Assembly (NCBI RefSeq): GCF_017874455.1
Contig: NZ_JAGGLN010000005.1
Location: 155,516-219,515 of the forward strand
DNA: 64,000 nucleotides
Direction: 5' to 3'
DNA from: Methanobacterium aggregans
Lineage (GTDB): Archaea; Methanobacteriota; Methanobacteria; Methanobacteriales; Methanobacteriaceae
Shown: positions 1-7,539 of the stretch, in pieces
How the letters are laid out: each line of letters starts with the position of its first letter
Numbering within the stretch: position 1 is the stretch's first letter
The notes under the pieces: generated by a model
The model's database searches: none
The model's input: only the letters and a program-made list of their open reading frames with translations
Told to the model about the DNA's origin: nothing
Program-made: the position numbers and the translations under genes

Positions 1-21
1 GCTTATTTCTATCTGTTTCAT
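1..21 (-). CDS. Start of a gene running off the window, probably hydrogenase large subunit
   Basis: Only the first seven codons are visible (MKQIEIS), reading leftwards out of the window. A GGTGAT ribosome binding site lies a few bases before the ATG, and the start follows the stop of the hydrogenase small-subunit gene by about 22 bases, so it is the next gene of that operon. NiFe hydrogenase large subunits often begin with a short strand of the type xxIxIxPVTRxEGH, and a small subunit is normally paired with a large one. The product call rests on that context and is inference. Confidence 0.4.
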
Positions 22-43
22 CTTATATCACCTTATTAATAGT

Positions 44-955
44 TTATTTCTTGATCAGCTGAGGGATCAATGAAACTTTCTTATTCTCCATTATGGTACT
101 TCCAATAACGAATCCGTAGACTAAATGACCCTTATCGTAGATCTGCTTTTCCACATCTTTGTGTGGCATCTTTGAAAGGTGAGCTATCCTGTTTACAAGA
201 CAGTTGTAAACATCGTGGTTCGGCTCCCTCAGCACATCCAGGGATGGACCTCCGCATCCATGACATGGAATTCCTGCAGCAGAACACATTGCACCACATC
301 TTCCAAGGGTTACAGATCCAAGACAGATGTATCCCTGACTCAGGAAACACTTCTCAGGATCCATGTCTCCAACAACCCTTCTTTTGAGTTTGTCAAATTC
401 AACATGATCCATCTGCCTGTGACAGTCTGCACAAACAGATTTTTTAGGAATTTCTGGAACTTTTCCATCTATAAGAGGTATTAAAACGTCCTTTATGAGA
501 CCCTCTTTTGGAGGACATCCTGGAAGGAAATAATCTATATCTGCAAGGTCCCCTGCAGGATGCACTATTGGTAAGAGTTCAGGAACAACTTCAGATGGCT
601 GTTCTGCAGGTTCTGTACTTTTATTATCTGAGAAACTTCTGGCTGAAAGATCCTCTGGACTGTAAAGGTCAGCCATACATGTAATTCCACCGTAACAGGC
701 ACAGGTTCCATATGCTATGAGTGTTTTTGATTTTTCACGGAGTTCCTGAAGTCTTTCCTTGTTGTCCTCATTTCTAACGGATCCAGAAACTATTGCAATA
801 TCAATATCATCTGGTATCTCCTTCACATCCATGAGTATTGGTGCGTAAACTATTTCTGCATGTTCCAGGAGGTCCAAAAGTTCTTCATGAAGATCTAAAA
901 TTGATAATTCACAGCCTGCACAGCTTGCAAGCCATTCAAGGGCGATTTTCACCAT
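44..955 (-). CDS. NiFe hydrogenase small subunit, MvhG-like
   Basis: The 303-residue product resembles the small (electron-transfer) subunit of cytoplasmic NiFe hydrogenases such as F420-non-reducing hydrogenase MvhG. The N-terminus has CAGCELSI (Cys12 and Cys15), followed by GTCACYGG and PGCPP, the four-cysteine set expected for the proximal 4Fe-4S cluster. A C-terminal half rich in cysteines (CADCHRQ, then CFLSQGYICLG, CGAMC, CHGCGG) should carry two more clusters. There is no twin-arginine signal, so it should act in the cytoplasm. Its ATG overlaps the stop of the V4R gene (TAATG), so the two are translationally coupled. A ferredoxin gene lies upstream in the same operon. A residue 100-125 insert rich in Ser and Glu is unlike MvhG as I remember it. 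The exact physiological partner is unknown. Confidence 0.82.
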   Translation of the reverse strand: MVKIALEWLASCAGCELSILDLHEELLDLLEHAEIVYAPILMDVKEIPDDIDIAIVSGSVRNEDNKERLQELREKSKTLIAYGTCACYGGITCMADLYSPEDLSARSFSDNKSTEPAEQPSEVVPELLPIVHPAGDLADIDYFLPGCPPKEGLIKDVLIPLIDGKVPEIPKKSVCADCHRQMDHVEFDKLKRRVVGDMDPEKCFLSQGYICLGSVTLGRCGAMCSAAGIPCHGCGGPSLDVLREPNHDVYNCLVNRIAHLSKMPHKDVEKQIYDKGHLVYGFVIGSTIMENKKVSLIPQLIKK

Positions 956-1515
956 TATTTACCACCCCATTTTATTGTTAATGTTTTAAGACAGGCATTT
1001 GGTCCTACATGGTCTATATCCAGTTTTCCACGAATTCCCATAACCTCTTCAACTGCACCTACTGTGTAACCGTAGAGCAGGTAGCATAGGGGTCCTTTCT
1101 GTTGTAATCCGGTTCTTCTAAGTGTTTGCCTTACAACGCAGTCTCTGAATATTAGTTTAACAACTGTTTCATCCCCTTTTTCTATGGTGTACTCTGTCTG
1201 GTCTGCAGGTTTCCACATATCGAAGTAAAATTCTATACCTAAAATTTCGCTTAATTCCTGCATGGCCTTTTCAAGGTTGTCTGTTTTTTCAACGAGCTTG
1301 CCTGCTTCGTGTCCCATTCGTTTACCTGCCTGGTAAACAATGGCGTTTGCACCTCTACCTGAAACCTGCTCAAGTGCGCTGGACATTGAGCCCATAAACT
1401 TCATGAGAACGTGAAGAGCTTCTTCATAGTCGTTTATATCGCCACCGCATTCCGCAGGGATGAGTTCAGGTTTAAAACTTCCTAATACTTCTTTTTCTTC
1501 CCTCGTTATTTCCAT
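955..1515 (-). CDS. V4R-domain protein
   Basis: A 186-residue protein whose central and C-terminal part reads as a V4R (4-vinyl reductase) domain: ANAIVYQAGKRMGHEAGK, then a long helix, EFYFDMWKP, and a C-terminal GPLCYLLYGYTVGAVE with a conserved-looking Cys followed by HVGPNACLKT. V4R domains are small-molecule-binding domains known from bacteriochlorophyll synthesis protein BchJ and from regulators; many archaeal copies have no known ligand. A GGAG site precedes the ATG. The gene lies between a ferredoxin and a hydrogenase small subunit and overlaps the latter, which suggests a role in assembly, regulation or electron transfer of that hydrogenase. The role is inference. Confidence 0.7.
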   Translation of the reverse strand: MEITREEKEVLGSFKPELIPAECGGDINDYEEALHVLMKFMGSMSSALEQVSGRGANAIVYQAGKRMGHEAGKLVEKTDNLEKAMQELSEILGIEFYFDMWKPADQTEYTIEKGDETVVKLIFRDCVVRQTLRRTGLQQKGPLCYLLYGYTVGAVEEVMGIRGKLDIDHVGPNACLKTLTIKWGGK

Positions 1516-1525
1516 GGAAATCTCC

Positions 1526-1774
1526 TCACACTATTTTTTTAATCACTTCATTCACGTCTCTGTCTATGTAAAGCCTTTTAGCAACATGTATGTCCTTATG
1601 TTCCATTGCTTGAGCTGGACAAATTTCATGGCAGGATAAACAGGCCATACAATCTTCTTCTTTAACGACCTTGGTTTTCCAGTCATCATCCATTTCATAG
1701 ACATCGTTTGGACAATCTTCAACACAGGATGCACATCCAACACATGCTTCTTTGTCTATTTCGATTTTTACCAT
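1526..1774 (-). CDS. 2[4Fe-4S] ferredoxin
   Basis: An 82-residue protein with two classic CxxCxxCxxxCP cluster motifs (CVGCASCVEDCP and CMACLSCHEICP), each binding one 4Fe-4S cluster, and a short C-terminal extension of about 25 residues. A GGAG site sits five bases before the ATG. It is the first gene of an operon with the V4R protein (10-base gap) and the hydrogenase small subunit, so it probably passes electrons to or from that hydrogenase. This is the promoter-proximal gene: about 500 bases without coding sequence lie upstream. Confidence 0.88.
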   Translation of the reverse strand: MVKIEIDKEACVGCASCVEDCPNDVYEMDDDWKTKVVKEEDCMACLSCHEICPAQAMEHKDIHVAKRLYIDRDVNEVIKKIV

Positions 1775-2250
1775 TTGTACTCCTCTGATTTACTTTTAAA
1801 TCATAGAAATTTTTTTTTAGTTTCTTTTTTTACTTGTGGAAAGGTTTAAAAATTAACAATTCAATCCATTCCCTAGTTCAATCCTTATTTTTATAATACT
1901 TATTCACTGTTCTCTTAAATACTTATTAATATGGAAGTTTCATTGTTAATAAAAATTTTATTGTTAATAAACTCTTAATATTTCACCTTTCCAAGTTTCC
2001 AGTCATAAATTGTATAAATATGAATTTAAAGTAAGGTCACCATTATTTATATTTTGTGGACTGAAGCAGTGAAATAACTGAACCAAAATTGGTTATTTAC
2101 CTTAAATAAAATATTAACAGAATTAAAACCTTAAATAAAATATTAACAGAATTAAAATTGATATTAAATGGCCATGGCAATTAAGTTCATTAAAAAAAAT
2201 TCATTAAAAAAAAATTCAGATACCCCTAAAAATTGTAAAAAATGATCAAT
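1775..2250. other. Intergenic region upstream of the hydrogenase operon
   Basis: Very AT-rich stretch with no convincing gene on either strand. It must contain the promoter of the leftward ferredoxin operon, but several TATA-like stretches compete and none can be chosen with confidence. A 29-base direct repeat lies at 2101-2157 (separate entry). Confidence 0.6.
2101..2157. repeat. Two tandem copies of a 29-base unit
   Basis: The unit starting CTTAAATAAAATATTAACAG occurs at 2101-2129 and again from 2130, with the second copy diverging only at its last base. It is AT-rich and lies in a non-coding stretch; slippage or unequal recombination is the simplest origin. Confidence 0.85.
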
Positions 2251-2301
2251 AAAAAAAATGAACACAGTCCATGGGGGGTCTAAATATCAGACGTGGACTG
2301 T
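2251..2301 (-). terminator. Hairpin plus T-run terminator of the rnz-mscS-sortase operon
   Basis: Reading leftwards, eight-base arms ACAGTCCA and TGGACTGT (2301-2294 and 2271-2264) are perfectly complementary. Inside them GTCT and AGAC form a second short stem, and a run of eight T follows at 2258-2251. The upstream arm overlaps the last codons of the sortase gene. This is the layout of a factor-independent terminator; archaeal termination usually needs only the T-run, so the hairpin may instead protect the 3' end. Confidence 0.6.
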
Positions 2302-2885
2302 AACTTGCAGTGTGTGACCCATGCTGCTTTTTTATGTCCTGGAGGATGACAGCTTACAAGTAAAAGACGCGCCTCTCCCTTTTGGGCAAATTTTATGGGA
2401 TGTTCCTTGTAATCCCATCTTACATCATCTCCATTGGATGTTACAATGTAAGTGTACTTCTTCTTAGCGTAACTGTCCTTTATTATAACTTTATCTCCAA
2501 CCTTGAGGGTATTTATGTAACGGAATAGGGCAGAATATGTTGTTCTGTGACTTAAAAGTCCACATTCCCCTTGCATACCTGGATCAACACTTTCAGGGTA
2601 ATGGTAAGCAGTGTTGTATGCGTTTACAGTAACTGAACTTATTGTACAATCAACTCCAAGTTTTGGGATTATGAGCTCATCATTGAGAATTGATGAGGAA
2701 CCAGCACTTGCAGAGGATGGATCAAGTGGATCAACTGGAGAACTCATACTTTCCTGATACTTTTTCAAATTAGTTTGGGCCTGTGCCACTTCCTGTGACT
2801 GTTCATAACTTACCCAGAGAACGCTAAAACAAATTAAAGCACAGAAAGAAATTATTAGCACGGAATATAATCTGTATTTACGCAT
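2280..2885 (-). CDS. Sortase-family membrane-anchored protein
   Basis: About 201 residues. An N-terminal hydrophobic segment (about residues 6-26) anchors it in the membrane, a Ser/Pro-rich linker follows, and the rest is a sortase beta-barrel: LIIPKLGVDCTIS, then the catalytic-type histidine in GLLSHRT and the catalytic-type cysteine in LLLVSCHPPG. Sortases are transpeptidases that join surface proteins to cell-wall or other nucleophiles. The arginine normally found some ten residues after the cysteine is not visible; the region reads HKKAAWVTHCKL, with Trp or Ala at that place. I use the ATG at 2885; a TTG nine bases upstream is possible. The start overlaps the end of mscS by 8 bases. Confidence 0.78.
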   Translation of the reverse strand: MRKYRLYSVLIISFCALICFSVLWVSYEQSQEVAQAQTNLKKYQESMSSPVDPLDPSSASAGSSSILNDELIIPKLGVDCTISSVTVNAYNTAYHYPESVDPGMQGECGLLSHRTTYSALFRYINTLKVGDKVIIKDSYAKKKYTYIVTSNGDDVRWDYKEHPIKFAQKGEARLLLVSCHPPGHKKAAWVTHCKLQSTSDI

Positions 2886-3615
2886 TTTTATCAACCAACA
2901 GTTTTTTTACTTCCATTGAAATGGATGATCTGTACTCCGCCACCTTCCAGGGGTCATCGATCCAGACATTCAATGTGGCTTTTACTCCTTCTTCTGAAAG
3001 CTCTTTTATGAGTACGTTGGGGTTGGGTTCTTTTGAGACACCCTCAACCTTTGAGGAGATATCCTTGAGTGCTTTCAGTGTATCTTCAAGTTCCAACTTG
3101 TAGGGTATGGTTATGTCCAGGCCAACCCTTCTCATATCAAGTGCTGTGCGGTTTATGTAAATTCCATTTGAAAAGAGAGAGTTTGGGATGGTTATAACGT
3201 TGTTGTCTGCAGTTATAAGGGTGGTTATTCTGAAACCCATCTTCGTGACTCTTCCCTGCTTTCCTGATATCTCTATTTCATCCCCCACCTTGAAACCCTT
3301 GTCTGCAAGTATGAAAAGTCCTGCAATAAAATTTGAAAGTGTGTCCCTTGCTGCAAAACCCACAGCAATACCAACAACACCTAAACTTAAAATTATGGCC
3401 GTGATATCGATACCAATTTCATGCAGCATCATGCTGGCTGCCACAGCAATTATAGAATACTTTATTATTTCATTTAAAACCTGGATGAAGGTTAACTCCA
3501 CTCCCCACTTTTTTCCAGTTCTTCGGGTAAGGTAGGTTAGTCCTTTAAAGATCAGAAATGCACTTGCAGCTGTAATCCCAATTATGAGGAGATCTATTAA
3601 GCTAATTCCTGCCAT
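2878..3615 (-). CDS. Small-conductance mechanosensitive channel, MscS family
   Basis: A 245-residue MscS-type channel that would open under membrane tension and release solutes on hypo-osmotic shock. Three hydrophobic helices are visible (about residues 4-24, 48-66, 70-95). The last is the pore-lining helix and runs into GIAVGFAARDTLSNFIAGLFIL, followed by the beta domain (KVGDEIEISGKQGRVTKMG, TIPNSLF) and a C-terminal alpha/beta domain. It is the short three-helix form. The start overlaps the end of rnz by 14 bases and the end overlaps the sortase start, so the three genes form one tight operon although their functions are not obviously linked. Confidence 0.9.
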   Translation of the reverse strand: MAGISLIDLLIIGITAASAFLIFKGLTYLTRRTGKKWGVELTFIQVLNEIIKYSIIAVAASMMLHEIGIDITAIILSLGVVGIAVGFAARDTLSNFIAGLFILADKGFKVGDEIEISGKQGRVTKMGFRITTLITADNNVITIPNSLFSNGIYINRTALDMRRVGLDITIPYKLELEDTLKALKDISSKVEGVSKEPNPNVLIKELSEEGVKATLNVWIDDPWKVAEYRSSISMEVKKLLVDKNA

Positions 3616-4513
3616 CTCTCTTCACCTCAAAACTCATGAAATCATCTGCAAGTACTGAATTTTTGAACACAGAGACAGCTTCACTTTCAAGTGTGCTTGC
3701 GTCCTTGTATCTGGTGCTTATATGAGTTAATATCAATTTCTGGACTCCGGATCTCCTGGCGATTTCTGCGGCTTCTGCAGCTGTTGAATGTCCTGTTTCA
3801 TTGGCTTTCATTTCATTTTTGCTGTCAAAGGTTGATTCATGTATGAGAAGATTTGCATCCTTTGCAAATTCAACCATCTGGTCACAGGGTCTTGTGTCTC
3901 CGGAATAAACGATTTTAATCCCTTTCCTCTCTTTTCCAAGTACCTGATCTGGATTTACAGTTACATCTCCAACCTTGACTGATATTCCCCTTTGGAGTTT
4001 CCCAAAATCAGGGCCGGGTTTAACCCCACAAGCTACTGCTTTTTCCCTGAGGAATTTTGGGGCTCTTTTCTCAGTTATACAGTAAGATACATTGGGAACT
4101 GAGTGTTCAGTGTTGCAGCAAGTTACAATGTAATCTTCTTCTTCAAGAGCAACTCCATTTTTTAATTCGTGGGCATGTATTTCAAAGGATAGTGCGAAGT
4201 ATCCCATGTTTTTAATATTTTCAATGAGTTTTGAAAGTCCCTCCGGTCCAAATATATGGAGAGGTTTTTTTCTACCACGAAATGCCATTGATTGAATTAT
4301 TCCTGGAAGACCTAGGAAATGATCTCCGTGAAAATGTGTTAAAAATATTTTATCAACTTTCATAGGGCTTAACTTGGCCCTTGACATCTGTCTTTGAGTT
4401 CCTTCACCACAATCAAATAACATGATCTCTCCAAAGGCTTTTAAAGCTATTGCGGAGTGATTTCTGTAATTTGAGGGCATTGCAGATGATGTTCCAAGAA
4501 ATATGAGTTCCAT
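3602..4513 (-). CDS. rnz: Ribonuclease Z (tRNA 3'-processing endonuclease)
   Basis: A 303-residue tRNase Z of the short form. It removes the 3' trailer of tRNA precursors as a zinc-dependent metallo-beta-lactamase-fold enzyme acting in the cytoplasm. Visible features are the N-terminal GTSSAMPSNYRNHSA, the main metal motif THFHGDHFLGLPG, the exosite region around residues 150-190, the YSGDTRPC aspartate motif and the C-terminal LTHISTRY histidine. Length and motif order are typical. A GGTGA site precedes the ATG. It is the first gene of the operon with mscS and sortase and is transcribed away from nadC. Confidence 0.95.
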   Translation of the reverse strand: MELIFLGTSSAMPSNYRNHSAIALKAFGEIMLFDCGEGTQRQMSRAKLSPMKVDKIFLTHFHGDHFLGLPGIIQSMAFRGRKKPLHIFGPEGLSKLIENIKNMGYFALSFEIHAHELKNGVALEEEDYIVTCCNTEHSVPNVSYCITEKRAPKFLREKAVACGVKPGPDFGKLQRGISVKVGDVTVNPDQVLGKERKGIKIVYSGDTRPCDQMVEFAKDANLLIHESTFDSKNEMKANETGHSTAAEAAEIARRSGVQKLILTHISTRYKDASTLESEAVSVFKNSVLADDFMSFEVKRDGRN

Positions 4514-4697
4514 TATGTGTCACCGTGATATGGGATTGTACTTAGATTAATTTCATAAGGTTTGGATTAAGATATTTGGATCAATCTTAATTATCCGATG
4601 TGAATACAATTTTTAATTAACCATCATTTAGTTCATATTGTGATCTTAACACAAACCATAAATGGCCTTTGCTTTTATATTAACATTTATATTCTTA

Positions 4698-4707
4698 TTT
4701 TATATAA
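4698..4707 (+). promoter_or_regulatory. TATA box for nadC
   Basis: TTTTATATAA matches the archaeal TATA box. Transcription would begin about 25 bases later, near 4729, leaving a leader of roughly 105 bases before the nadC ATG. Confidence 0.5.
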
Positions 4708-4750
4708 TTCTATATAGATGTTCATTAAAATTTAATTGTAAAACACAGCA

Positions 4751-4808
4751 GTTCAAGATCACAGGCTCCTGAATTCAGAGCCTAATTCATCCAACTGCCT
4801 GATTGAAC
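4751..4808 (+). promoter_or_regulatory. Structured leader or operator upstream of nadC
   Basis: An outer pair GTTCAA (4751-4756) and TTGAAC (4803-4808) encloses a near-perfect palindrome at 4763-4783, AGGCTC-CTGAATTCAG-AGCCT, with one unpaired base. In RNA this gives a closed stem with an internal hairpin; in DNA it is a possible dimer-binding operator. It ends 26 bases before the nadC start. No known riboswitch was recognised. Confidence 0.45.
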
Positions 4809-4834
4809 AGGAATATTTCATTAAAAGTGAGACT

Positions 4835-5665
4835 ATGAATCAAGATATAGCTAAAATTCTTTATGATGATGTTGGGTTTGAAGATATAACAACCAAAGCA
4901 TTGATACCTCCGGGTCTCGAAATTGAAGCTGAGATAATATGCAAAGAAGACGGTGTCATTGCAGGTGTTGAACTTGCAGACACTATATTCAAGGAATTTT
5001 CAATAAAAACCTCCATTAAAAGGTACGATGGTGATCTGGTTGCTGCAGGAGATGTTGTAATGGAGCTTCAGGGTGATGCAAGATCCATTATCACAGTTGA
5101 AAGAACAGCTTTGAACCTGCTCATGAGGATGAGTGGCATAGCATCACTGACTTCGAAGATGCTTGCTGATGTTAAACAGGTTAACAAAAACATTATCCTG
5201 GCAGGAACACGTAAAACCACTCCCGGCCTTCAATTCTTTGAAAAAGATGCTGTAAGGGCTGGTGGGGGTGACACTCACAGGTACAGGCTTGACGATGCTG
5301 TTCTGATTAAAGACAACCATATTGCAGTTGTGGGTAATGTTAAAAAGGCTGTGGAAAAGGCCAAGGATTATGCAAGCTTCACCAAGAAGATAGAAATTGA
5401 AGTTGAAAACAGTCACGATGCACTGGAAGCTGCAGCTACCGGTGCAGATATTGTGATGTTGGATAATATGAGCCCTGAAGAGGTTCAAAACGTACTTGAA
5501 GACCTTGAAAATGAAGGTTTAAGGGATAAAGTTCTGATTGAAGTTTCAGGTGGGATAAATCCGGATAATATTATGGAATATGTAAAGAAGGGTGTTGATG
5601 TAATATCTACGGGTTATATAACCCACTCTGCACGGGCCTTGGACATGAGTCTTGAGGTTCTGTGA
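4835..5665 (+). CDS. nadC: Nicotinate-nucleotide pyrophosphorylase (carboxylating)
   Basis: A 276-residue quinolinate phosphoribosyltransferase, converting quinolinate and PRPP to nicotinate mononucleotide, CO2 and pyrophosphate in de novo NAD synthesis. Key stretches are EDITTKALIP near the N-terminus, ERTALNLLMRMSGIAS, the GTRKTTPGLQFFEKDAV substrate loop, GGGDTHRYRLDDAVLIKDNH, EIEVEN, and the C-terminal DIVMLDNMSPE and EVSGGINPDNI barrel strands. The ModD proteins of molybdenum transport loci are related, but the length, complete motif set and absence of molybdate transport genes favour NadC. NadA and NadB are not nearby. The gene stands alone with its own promoter and a structured leader. 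Confidence 0.93.
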   Translation: MNQDIAKILYDDVGFEDITTKALIPPGLEIEAEIICKEDGVIAGVELADTIFKEFSIKTSIKRYDGDLVAAGDVVMELQGDARSIITVERTALNLLMRMSGIASLTSKMLADVKQVNKNIILAGTRKTTPGLQFFEKDAVRAGGGDTHRYRLDDAVLIKDNHIAVVGNVKKAVEKAKDYASFTKKIEIEVENSHDALEAAATGADIVMLDNMSPEEVQNVLEDLENEGLRDKVLIEVSGGINPDNIMEYVKKGVDVISTGYITHSARALDMSLEVL

Positions 5666-5835
5666 TCTGCATTCAACTATATGGAACTTAGGTAGTATCT
5701 GCACAAAAGCTGAAGTTTCCCAGAAACATTCCCTTTATACTCTTTTTATATTTTTACTTTGAGCATTAATAATTTCGATGAGTTTGGATGAACTTATAGA
5801 AATTAGCATAGTCACTTTTAATTTAATACAATAAA

Positions 5836-5843
5836 TTTATATA
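5836..5843 (+). promoter_or_regulatory. TATA box for the histone-fold protein gene
   Basis: TTTATATA in an A-rich context. It lies 73 bases before the ATG at 5909 and gives a predicted transcription start near 5866. A strong GGAGGG site at 5898-5903 sits five bases before the ATG. Confidence 0.6.
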
Positions 5844-5908
5844 GGTCCCACCATAGATAAAAATAAGTGAGATAAAAATAGAAATAAATCTTATTATGGA
5901 GGGATTTA

Positions 5909-6484
5909 ATGATTGAAGAATTTAACGAAGAAGAAAAATTTAATGAAGATATTGAAGAAGATTTAAATGAAGAAGAAGTGAAAAATTCCGGAGAATCAGA
6001 AGAATCCCAAGAATCATCTATAAAAGGAGAACCAGCTGAAGAAGAAACTTCTGAAGGAGAACCAGCTGAAGGAGATGAAGGAGAACCAGCTGAAGGGGAG
6101 GAAGAAGAAGCTTCTGAAGAAGATGAAGATTCTGAAGGCCTTCCATTTGCAAAGGCAGAAGTTGTCAGGTTGATGAAGCAGAACCTAGACAGCGATAAAA
6201 TGATACGGGAACGAGTTAAAGTTGAGATGAACAGGTTCCTTGGAGATGTCCTTGAAAATGTGTGCGAACAGCTCAACGAGTACCCATACACAACCATAGA
6301 GTATGAAATGCTTAAAGAATCCATATATCCCTACAAGAACATAAAAAGGATAAACGAAGAGAAATTAAGGTTACTCAAACATATGGATGCAATAAAAGCA
6401 GATTGTGATGCTTTAAGCATGGATATTCAAAGGACACTTAAATTAAAAGATGTTGATGAAGATAAAGATGAATTTTTCCAGTAA
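5909..6484 (+). CDS. Acidic protein with histone-like fold and C-terminal coiled coil
   Basis: A 191-residue protein in three parts. Residues 1-77 are a Glu/Asp-rich low-complexity tail with three GEPAE repeats (about 40, 50 and 58). Residues 78-143 read like an archaeal histone: LPFAKAEVVRLMKQN corresponds in pattern to the LPIAPIGRIIKNA start of HMf histones, followed by a long central helix (MIRERVKVEMNRFLGDVLENVCEQL) and a third helix after YTTIEY. Residues 144-178 have a heptad-like pattern (INEEKLRLLKHMDAIKADCDAL), a likely coiled coil. Basic DNA-binding residues are fewer than in HMf. The gene is monocistronic with a clear promoter and ribosome site. The histone call is from pattern similarity only; a chromatin-bridging or chaperone role is inference. 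Confidence 0.6.
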   Translation: MIEEFNEEEKFNEDIEEDLNEEEVKNSGESEESQESSIKGEPAEEETSEGEPAEGDEGEPAEGEEEEASEEDEDSEGLPFAKAEVVRLMKQNLDSDKMIRERVKVEMNRFLGDVLENVCEQLNEYPYTTIEYEMLKESIYPYKNIKRINEEKLRLLKHMDAIKADCDALSMDIQRTLKLKDVDEDKDEFFQ

Positions 6485-6895
6485 GTCTTTAAACATGATT
6501 GCTAAATGAAAGTTCATTAAACAATCCCTTTACATATTTTTTAGATTTTGCTAACCTTTTCAATGAATTATTTTTAATTTTTTATATACTAATTTTTTCA
6601 GTACAGTTTTAACAAGTACAGTTTTAACAGATTTCTTTCAAGCTGAAATAACCTTAAAATAGAACTCACTTAAAATAAATTTAAAATTGATATCTTAAAT
6701 TGATATCAATGAATCAATCGTTGGAATAAAATTTTAAGAAAAATATAAGACCCTAAAAATTTTATTAATTGTATCAGGATGACTAAGCCTTAAAAAATTT
6801 TCAACCAGAAAACAATGATTATGAAGTTAACAGAATTAAAATTATAGAATTAAAAATAATTAATAGAATTAAAATGGGTTAACTTATGCACAGGA
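6485..6895. other. Intergenic region between convergent genes
   Basis: Very AT-rich with several copies of short words such as AGAATTAAAAT near 6830-6875. No gene, RNA or promoter that I can support. T-runs on both strands could terminate the two converging transcripts. Confidence 0.5.
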
Positions 6896-7459
6896 TCATT
6901 TCTCAATGGTTGCAAATCCAGTCCTAAGATTCTTTATTTCATTTTCACTTAGTTTCCTGTGCTCAGCTTCTTTATGGTCTATCATGCTGTGGCCAAATGG
7001 GTCTTCAAGGATAATTGTGGCTGATTTTTCACCAGATTTAACCTTCACAATATCTTCAAGTATCCTCAGAGCATTTTCCCTGATTGTTTCTTCTTCACTC
7101 ATTTTTAATGCCCTTACAACAGCTTCTTCAAATCTGTTAAGCACTCCTTCAACATTTGAAACATAACCTTGGGATTTAGGGCCTGGCTCAACTTTAAGCC
7201 CAAGTTCTGGAATGGTCACAGTTGCAGAGGGTGATTTAACGATCCTTGCATTCATCATCTCTTTATGAACCTTTAGAGTGTATCTTACAGGTTCCTTCTG
7301 GTCCAGACAAATGGTGTCAGAGTGTTTATATCCACACTGGCTGCACTGAACTGTTGATTCCAGTATCTCTCCAAAATAGGGTATTTCTTCAGTTTTACTT
7401 GTGACTTTAAGGGTTCCTTTGGATCTACAAACTGGGCAGTCTGCCATCATATTGCTCAA
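6896..7459 (-). CDS. ZPR1-type zinc finger protein
   Basis: A protein of about 187 residues with a four-cysteine zinc finger of the ZPR1 family near its N-terminus (CPVC, then CSQCGY about 30 residues later) followed by the ZPR1-type beta domain (YTLKVH, ATVTIPELGLKVEPGPKSQGYVSNVEGVL). Eukaryotic ZPR1 binds translation elongation factor eEF1A and helps its folding; the archaeal single-domain form is of uncertain role, possibly with aEF1A. I chose the TTG at 7459 because AGGAG at 7470-7474 is correctly spaced for it. An upstream GTG at 7498 would place that site inside the gene, and the ATG at 7450 is too far from it. It follows 2PGK by about 80 bases in the same direction. Confidence 0.8.
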   Translation of the reverse strand: MSNMMADCPVCRSKGTLKVTSKTEEIPYFGEILESTVQCSQCGYKHSDTICLDQKEPVRYTLKVHKEMMNARIVKSPSATVTIPELGLKVEPGPKSQGYVSNVEGVLNRFEEAVVRALKMSEEETIRENALRILEDIVKVKSGEKSATIILEDPFGHSMIDHKEAEHRKLSENEIKNLRTGFATIEK

Positions 7460-7539
7460 ATTTAATTCTCTCCTGAATAATTTACTAAAATAACTCACTA
7501 AAAGTTTAGATAAAAATAATGTTTGTTATTAGCGACTGG

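Larger units (their letters stand above)
4514..4834. other. Divergent intergenic region between rnz and nadC
   Basis: No gene seen. It holds the rightward nadC promoter and structured leader (separate entries) and must also hold the leftward rnz promoter, which I cannot place. Confidence 0.6.

Noticed and set aside
4835..5665. ModD-type molybdenum protein
   Set aside because: The full quinolinate phosphoribosyltransferase motif set is present and no molybdate transport genes are nearby.
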